This document shows positions 6,155-10,000 of a stretch of 10,000 bases of DNA, piece after piece (position 1 is the stretch's first letter; each line of letters begins with the position of its first letter). The notes beneath the pieces were generated by a model. That model saw only the letters and a list, made by a program, of their open reading frames with translations, was not told the DNA's origin and did no database searches. The stretch comes from Chromera velia (Eukaryota; Sar; Chromeraceae). The stretch spans positions 20,001 through 30,000 of the forward strand of contig JAHBMJ010005854.1 of assembly GCA_018398765.1 (NCBI GenBank). The letters are read 5' to 3'. A program made the translations under genes and the position numbers.

Positions 6155-8303
6155 ATGGAGCACATCCCTGGTTTCGATAGCCCGTGGCTGTACTTGTCAG
6201 CCGTCGTCATATTCGTTGCCGCAATACTTGCTGCGGCAGGGGGCATCGGGGGAGGCGGCCTGTATGTCGCCATTCTCATGTTCATCGGAGGGCTGGATGC
6301 CCGGTCCGCCGTTCCGTTAAGTAAGGGGATGATCTTTGCGGGTGCGGTCATTTCCTTCTTGGTGAACATTCGGAAAAAACATCCAATGTCGGGGTCGCCA
6401 GTAATAGACCTTGACCTCATTCAAGCAGTAGTTCCGGCATCACTGGCGGGAACTTTGGTAGGCGTGTTCGTGAACGGGATCAGCCCAAACTGGTTGATCA
6501 TTGTCCTCCTCTTTCTCGTGTTGCTTTTTGTGACGCAACAATCGTTCCAGTCAGCATTCAGAAAGTACAAGCAGGAAGAAACGCGCGCTCGCGCCCCCGT
6601 TTTCCATGAGATTCCACTCACGCACACTCTGGGGGGCGGTGGAGGTATTGAGCTGCAAGAGGGGCGGTTTGTCGATAGAGGGGGTGGAGGAGACTCAGGG
6701 TTGCACACGTTTCTGCAAAGGTCGGGGTCTTCGCAGACGGGGGCCAAATTGGGTAGGGCAGAGGAAGGAGAGGCGGAGGTGCCGGTGCAAAAGGAAGATG
6801 ACGGAGCAGCTGAACACTTCAGCATCGGCACCCCACGAAGCAGCTTCTCGAGAAGTAGGGTTGAGGGGGGCGTGGCATCAGGGGAAGAGAATGGGCAGAC
6901 GCAGAAGACACCGCAGGAGCAGCCGAATAGCTACGAACCCTTGGAGCTCCCTGTGATTCCATTGCAGGAGGAGACGGGTAATCGAACCAATGGTGTCCAT
7001 TCAGACGGAAGGAACCTCGATTCCTCGCAGCATGAGAAGGCCCTGGAAAGCGAAAAGCTTCTCCCTGGTCGGTTGAATGATAGGCATGCTTCATGTGTAG
7101 GCGGTGGGTGTGTCTTCATGCGACGGAGCTGTCATCCCACAATGAAAGAAAAAACATTGCAGGAGAGGGTGGAGAGGATAAGCTAGGTGGTGTCTTTTTC
7201 CGGTTTCGAATGTATTCTTGCAGCCTTCTTCCGCGCTGTCACTCAAATGTCCATCTCCCCCCTCCTTCCCCTGTCCCTGTCTGTGTCTCCCCTCCGTTTT
7301 CTTCTCAAGAAATCAGCTGCTGAAGAAAACCTTACGGACTAAATCTGTCCCCTTGAAAAATCAATGGCTCACTCGTCTTTCTCCAAAACTTCTCTGGACG
7401 ACAGAACCCCTCTTTGTGTTTGTGCCCGCAGGAGGGAAGACAAGGGACCACCACTTGAGTTCAGTCGATGACTCATCGACAAACGGATTCCGCACAGCAC
7501 TGCTGCCCTCAAGTTCTGGGGGCCCTCCGGCTTCTTCTTCGCTTTCACGGGACAACGAATCGTCTGAGGGGGGGGAGGGAGATGTGAACTCTCCGCCCAT
7601 CCGTCTTGCTCTTCCCTTTTCTTTCGGAGACTCGGACTCTGAAGAAATGCGGGGACTCGCTCCGCGTCCCTCTGCGTGCGTCGAGCCTCCTGGCATTGTT
7701 CGGACTTTACAAGTAGGGGGGTTCTCTCTGTTGTCAATGGCCTCTGTGGTGGTTGGGGGGGTTCTGCTCAACCAAGCTGTGAACAACGATCAGCGGGGGT
7801 TGGGATTTGCTTATGTGAGTGCAGCGCTATCGGTGTGTTTCCTCGTTCAGCTTGCATTTGTCATGCAGTTGACGCGAGAGAATCCGTATGTTTGGAATTT
7901 GAAGAGGTGTGGTACTTTTGTGACAGTTGGTTTTTTTGGAGGAGTTTTCTCGGGGCTTCTGGGGATCGGGGGGGGTCTGGTGTTTTCCCCTTTCTTTCTT
8001 TTGATGCACATCGACCCTGTAATTACTGTGGCAACTGCAGCCACGTGTGTTATCTTCACCTCGACCTCCACTACCCTCCAATTTCTCCTTGTCGGCCGGT
8101 TGTCAGTTATTCACGCACTCTTCTTCTCTGCTTTCACTGTCCCAGCTTCAGCTCTGGGTGTGAAACTAGTGCATTGGGTGGGCGTGCGTTTTGGCAGGCC
8201 TTCTTACATCGTGTTCGTTGTGGCAATTGCGGTTGGCATGAGCTCGCTGATGACCGTTGCCAAAGCGCTTAGTGGTGTCGCAGCAAATGTGGCTGATCAT
8301 TGA
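6155..8303 (+). CDS. TauE/SafE-family membrane anion exporter, two exons
   Basis: Member of the TauE/SafE (sulfite/organosulfonate exporter) family, also found in plants and protists; the true substrate here is unknown. Exon 1 starts at the ATG at 6155, right after an in-frame TGA. It holds about five hydrophobic segments (residues 12-30, 33-47, 56-71, 88-107, 112-128) with the first glycine motif AAGGIGGGGLYV (27-38). A long hydrophilic, Gly/Glu/Ser-rich region follows. After an intron, exon 2 continues the acidic/Ser-rich loop to about 7700. It then has about six hydrophobic segments, with the second motif GLLGIGGGLVF at 7956-7985 and TM-rich sequence to the TGA at 8301. The two halves carry the expected internal repeat. 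The reading frames of the two exons differ, so splicing is required. Depending on the splice sites, the protein is about 560-670 aa, roughly twice the usual bacterial length, mostly because of the loop between the halves. Confidence 0.88.
7169..7316 (+). other. Intron joining the TauE/SafE exons (boundaries uncertain)
   Basis: An intron is needed because the upstream frame stops at 7184-7186 and the C-terminal half lies in another frame. It contains a long pyrimidine tract (about 7237-7306). Phase-compatible options: donor AGG|GTGGAG (7169) with acceptor ATCAG (7316), phase 0, 148 bp; donor GCG|GTGGGT (7104) with acceptor CCCGCAG (7431), phase 1, 328 bp; donor ACGG|GTAATC (6978) with the same 7431 acceptor; donor GTAGGC (7097) with 7316. 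The span 7187-7309 is intronic in every version. The 7104/7431 pair has arguably the better individual sites, while the 7316 acceptor has the stronger tract. Confidence 0.5.
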
Positions 8304-8320
8304 AAAGCTTATGAATTCAA

Positions 8321-8326
8321 AATAAA
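8321..8326 (+). terminator. Polyadenylation signal AATAAA for the TauE/SafE gene
   Basis: AATAAA lies 17 nt after the stop codon in an abruptly AT-rich stretch. It fits a short 3' UTR. Confidence 0.55.
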
Positions 8327-8751
8327 TTCAACAAAAGAAGACCTCTCTTCATGTTCTATTTAAAAACTTTTTTTTTTAAATCTAAGTTGATAGTTGTAAA
8401 TAGTCATTTTGATAGTGAAATTTAACCTATACAGTGGCCCATACTTAAAGAATTTCAAAAAATGAGTTATATATTGTTAAGGTCTACTTAGGGGGGTCGG
8501 CACTGATGAGTGCTTGTAAGGGTTCAAGGGTCTTCAGAGATTGATGTCGCTGGGGTAGTTCAAGTCGATCTCTAGTGCCAGATTCGATCGATATCAACTA
8601 GGAGCATGGAGATTTATTCCGATTCATCGATTATTCTCAACTTGAACTTCTTATTTCATTGTAGTCTTCCAGAAAGTCTTTCGCAATTAAGTTCTTTACT
8701 CTACCCTTCACTTGATTTCGATCAAATTGCGACAGGCCAACATCTGTATGG

Positions 8752-8773
8752 TGCAGGATATTAACGTCCTGCA
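8752..8773. repeat. Short inverted repeat TGCAGGA / TCCTGCA
   Basis: Perfect 7-bp arms at 8752-8758 and 8767-8773 around an 8-base AT-rich loop. No adjoining U-tract or gene end gives it a role. Confidence 0.6.
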
Positions 8774-8995
8774 TCTAGCTCCTCTCTTTGATCCTTAAAA
8801 GGCAGGTAGCGAAGATTGCATGAACCTATAACCTTGTGCTTGTTCTAGTGCTTGTTAGTGTTGTATGCTAAACACTAGGTCATGAAGCTAGTTATGAAGG
8901 CAAATGATGAGCACAATTCTCTTTTACTTAGTGTTATTTTAAACTACAGCTGATTCATTTAATTTTTATTTTTCCCTGACTATGCTTAAGTAACA

Positions 8996-9102
8996 GATAG
9001 CATTCGCCCCTTTCTGAAATTGAGATTCCATGCTCGATTAATTTAAAAAACGCATAGCATTCACCCCTTTAAACTACTTATATTCTGACTTATATTCTAA
9101 AG
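8996..9102. repeat. Local direct repeats (ATAGCATTCRCCCCTTT and CTTATATTCT)
   Basis: ATAGCATTCGCCCCTTT begins near 8997 and returns as ATAGCATTCACCCCTTT near 9054. Two adjacent copies of CTTATATTCT follow at about 9077-9100. They indicate a recent local duplication in non-coding DNA. Confidence 0.65.
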
Positions 9103-9471
9103 TTCAATCAAGAATGATCATGTCACCCACATCACCGGGCCATATACTTAAAAGTCTCTCGATCTCTCTTTTTTTCTTGTTTTTTTCAATCGCGCGCAAC
9201 GGATAAATTCCAACGACTTCTTGTTTTTTTTTTTTTTAAATAAAAACTTGAGTTTCTTGCAGGTATAGACTAGGGCATAGAATTGATCGCAGAAACTTGA
9301 AAGTCGAACGCTCTTGCATGCAGTGTTAGCACAAGCATGCATGTTCACAATAATAAATAAAAAAAAATTACAGCACAGCTAGTAACAGCATATCCGGCCT
9401 CACAGCTTGAAATTTTCCCAAAACTAAAAAAAATTCCGCGTGCAGCCTTACGACTGCATCTCCACGTACAA

Positions 9472-9815
9472 TTATTTCTTCACGAACTTGAGCTTGATAG
9501 AGAAGCTGCTGGGCCGGCCTCGTATTCCCGACATATATTTGTAGGGATCTTCACGATGCGGTAGGTGGGTGCCTTTCTGGGCTTTTTGCCCTCGATGCTC
9601 TCGAGGAGTCTCTTACAGGGCTGTCCCTTGTTAACTCTCTTGTTGTTCTAAGACTTGTCATGCTCGTCCATATTTTCCTCCTCCTTGACGGTGTCCTCAA
9701 TCTTGATGGAAGGAAGGAACTCTGGGAGAGGGGGCGAATCCGAGAGCTCTTCCTCAGTCTCCTCTTCTTCCTTCACTGTCGGCACGGTAGAAGAGGGTGT
9801 CGTGACCTCAGACAT
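9472..9815 (-). pseudogene. Small acidic-N / basic-C protein gene, broken copy of its upstream neighbour
   Basis: Family not recognised. From the ATG at 9815 the frame reads MSEVTTPSSTVPTVKEEEE and stays strongly acidic for 55 codons to a TAG at 9648-9650. Beyond the TAG the same frame continues without a stop as a basic, coding-like peptide (NNKRVNKGQPCKRLLESIEG, then RKAPTYRIVKI). A one-base shift at a CCC run (9544-9546) then carries it on as PYKYMSGIRGRPSSF and ends SIKLKFVKK with TAA at 9472-9474. The RKxPTY block and the IKxK...KK ending match the gene at 9866-10000. An in-frame TGA sits directly before the ATG, so the start is well placed. Alternatives: a true 55-aa protein, TAG readthrough, or assembly error at one or both sites. 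Confidence 0.5.
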
Positions 9816-9839
9816 GCATCATCAGCGCGTGCATGGGGT

Positions 9840-9865
9840 CTGCAAAATAATTAAAAAAAAAAAAA
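9840..9865 (-). promoter_or_regulatory. Strong splice-acceptor-like site ahead of the broken small-protein gene
   Basis: On the minus strand, a run of 13 T, then AATTA and TTTTGCAG, ends at 9840, 24 nt before the ATG at 9815. It lies within the 50-nt gap after the stop of the preceding related gene. It could be a cis acceptor of a 5' UTR intron or, as inference only, a trans-splicing acceptor between closely packed genes. Confidence 0.4.
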
Positions 9866-10000
9866 TCACTGCACGTTGCGCACGATTTTTTTCATGGTGA
9901 CTTTCACCTTTATCACCACCCAAGTTCTCGTATCAATAGCTACATCAATGGGGTATCTGATGCACTTGTAGGTAGGAATCTTTCTCCTGTGAACCCTGCT
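9866..10000 (-). CDS. C-terminal part of a small basic protein of unknown family (cut by window edge)
   Basis: The last 44 codons of a gene that enters from beyond 10000 and ends with TGA at 9866-9868. It reads RRKIPTYKCIRYPIDVAID, then TWVVIKVKVTMKKIV and a short tail. It is lysine/arginine-rich with alternating hydrophobic residues, suggesting beta strands. The RKIPTYK block and the IKVKV..KK block match the downstream copy at 9472-9815 in the same order, so the two are probably tandem paralogues. The N-terminal part is outside the window. I do not recognise a known domain; a cytoskeletal or other low-complexity structural protein would be speculation. Confidence 0.55.
   Translation of the reverse strand, partial: SRVHRRKIPTYKCIRYPIDVAIDTRTWVVIKVKVTMKKIVRNVQ

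Larger units (their letters stand above)
8327..9471. other. AT-rich intergenic stretch between TauE/SafE and the small-protein genes
   Basis: No supported gene. The minus-strand open frame 9148-9348 is Lys-rich because it crosses poly-T, and I do not call it. A plus-strand splice-acceptor-like TTTCTTGCAG ends at 9261, but the sequence after it stops within about 65 bases. A tRNA-like GGGTTCAAGGG at 8519-8529 has no matching stems. Confidence 0.55.

Noticed and set aside
6421-7119. Minus-strand open frames opposite exporter exon 1
   Set aside because: Pro/Ser/Arg-rich shadows of a GC-rich coding exon. The plus strand carries the TauE/SafE motifs.
7218-7316. N-terminal part of the second exporter open frame (Pro/Ser/Cys-rich)
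   Set aside because: It is the translation of a pyrimidine-rich intron tract and begins with TTG rather than ATG, so it is not a separate protein start.
8505-8540. Possible tRNA B box (GGGTTCAAGGG)
   Set aside because: The final C of the B-box consensus is missing, and no T-stem, anticodon stem or acceptor stem can be formed around it.
9148-9348. Lys-rich minus-strand open frame of 66 codons
   Set aside because: It crosses poly-T tracts that give poly-Lys, and has no conserved motif or convincing signals.
9655-9900. Plus-strand Ser-rich open frames
   Set aside because: They are shadows of the acidic minus-strand gene; Glu codons read in reverse give Ser/Leu/Phe runs.

Overview
The window looks like nuclear DNA of a eukaryotic alga or protist. 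It has GT-AG introns with pyrimidine-tract acceptors, AATAAA-type polyadenylation signals, long microsatellites, AT-rich non-coding stretches, and GC-richer gene islands without bacterial-style operons. The best clue to lineage is a protein whose N-terminus is a signal peptide ending in ASGFAF. This is the ASAFAP-like junction of plastid targeting in algae with red-derived complex plastids (chromerids, diatoms and other stramenopiles, cryptophytes, haptophytes). A chromerid-like or other secondary red alga is my guess; the sequence does not fix the species.

Layout. 1-1844: AT-rich, no convincing gene. 1845-2420: degenerate GGAT-type minisatellite. 2411-3260 (+): a spliced gene of unknown function with one very clear 191-bp intron and several single-base reading-frame problems, so it is either decaying or misassembled. 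3261-3960: AT-rich with a recurring TGACTAAAATATGA-like motif. 4016-4700: compound tetranucleotide arrays (GACA, AGGC, GTCA, GCCA) with higher-order structure. 5027-5557 (-): intact intronless glyoxalase/VOC-fold protein, predicted to enter the plastid. 5558-6154: divergent promoter region. 6155-8303 (+): TauE/SafE-type membrane anion exporter in two exons, with a very long hydrophilic loop between its two repeat halves. 8327-9471: AT-rich with short repeats. 9472-10000 (-): two closely spaced, related small-protein genes. The outer copy is cut by the window edge; the inner copy carries an in-frame TAG and a one-base shift.

The VOC protein and the TauE/SafE exporter are divergent neighbours and could share control elements. 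I see no direct biochemical link: one family handles reactive carbonyls or related small molecules, the other exports sulfur-containing or organic anions. The most notable items are the tandem small-protein pair, the frame-disrupted gene on the left, the plastid-targeted VOC protein, and the internally phased microsatellite arrays.
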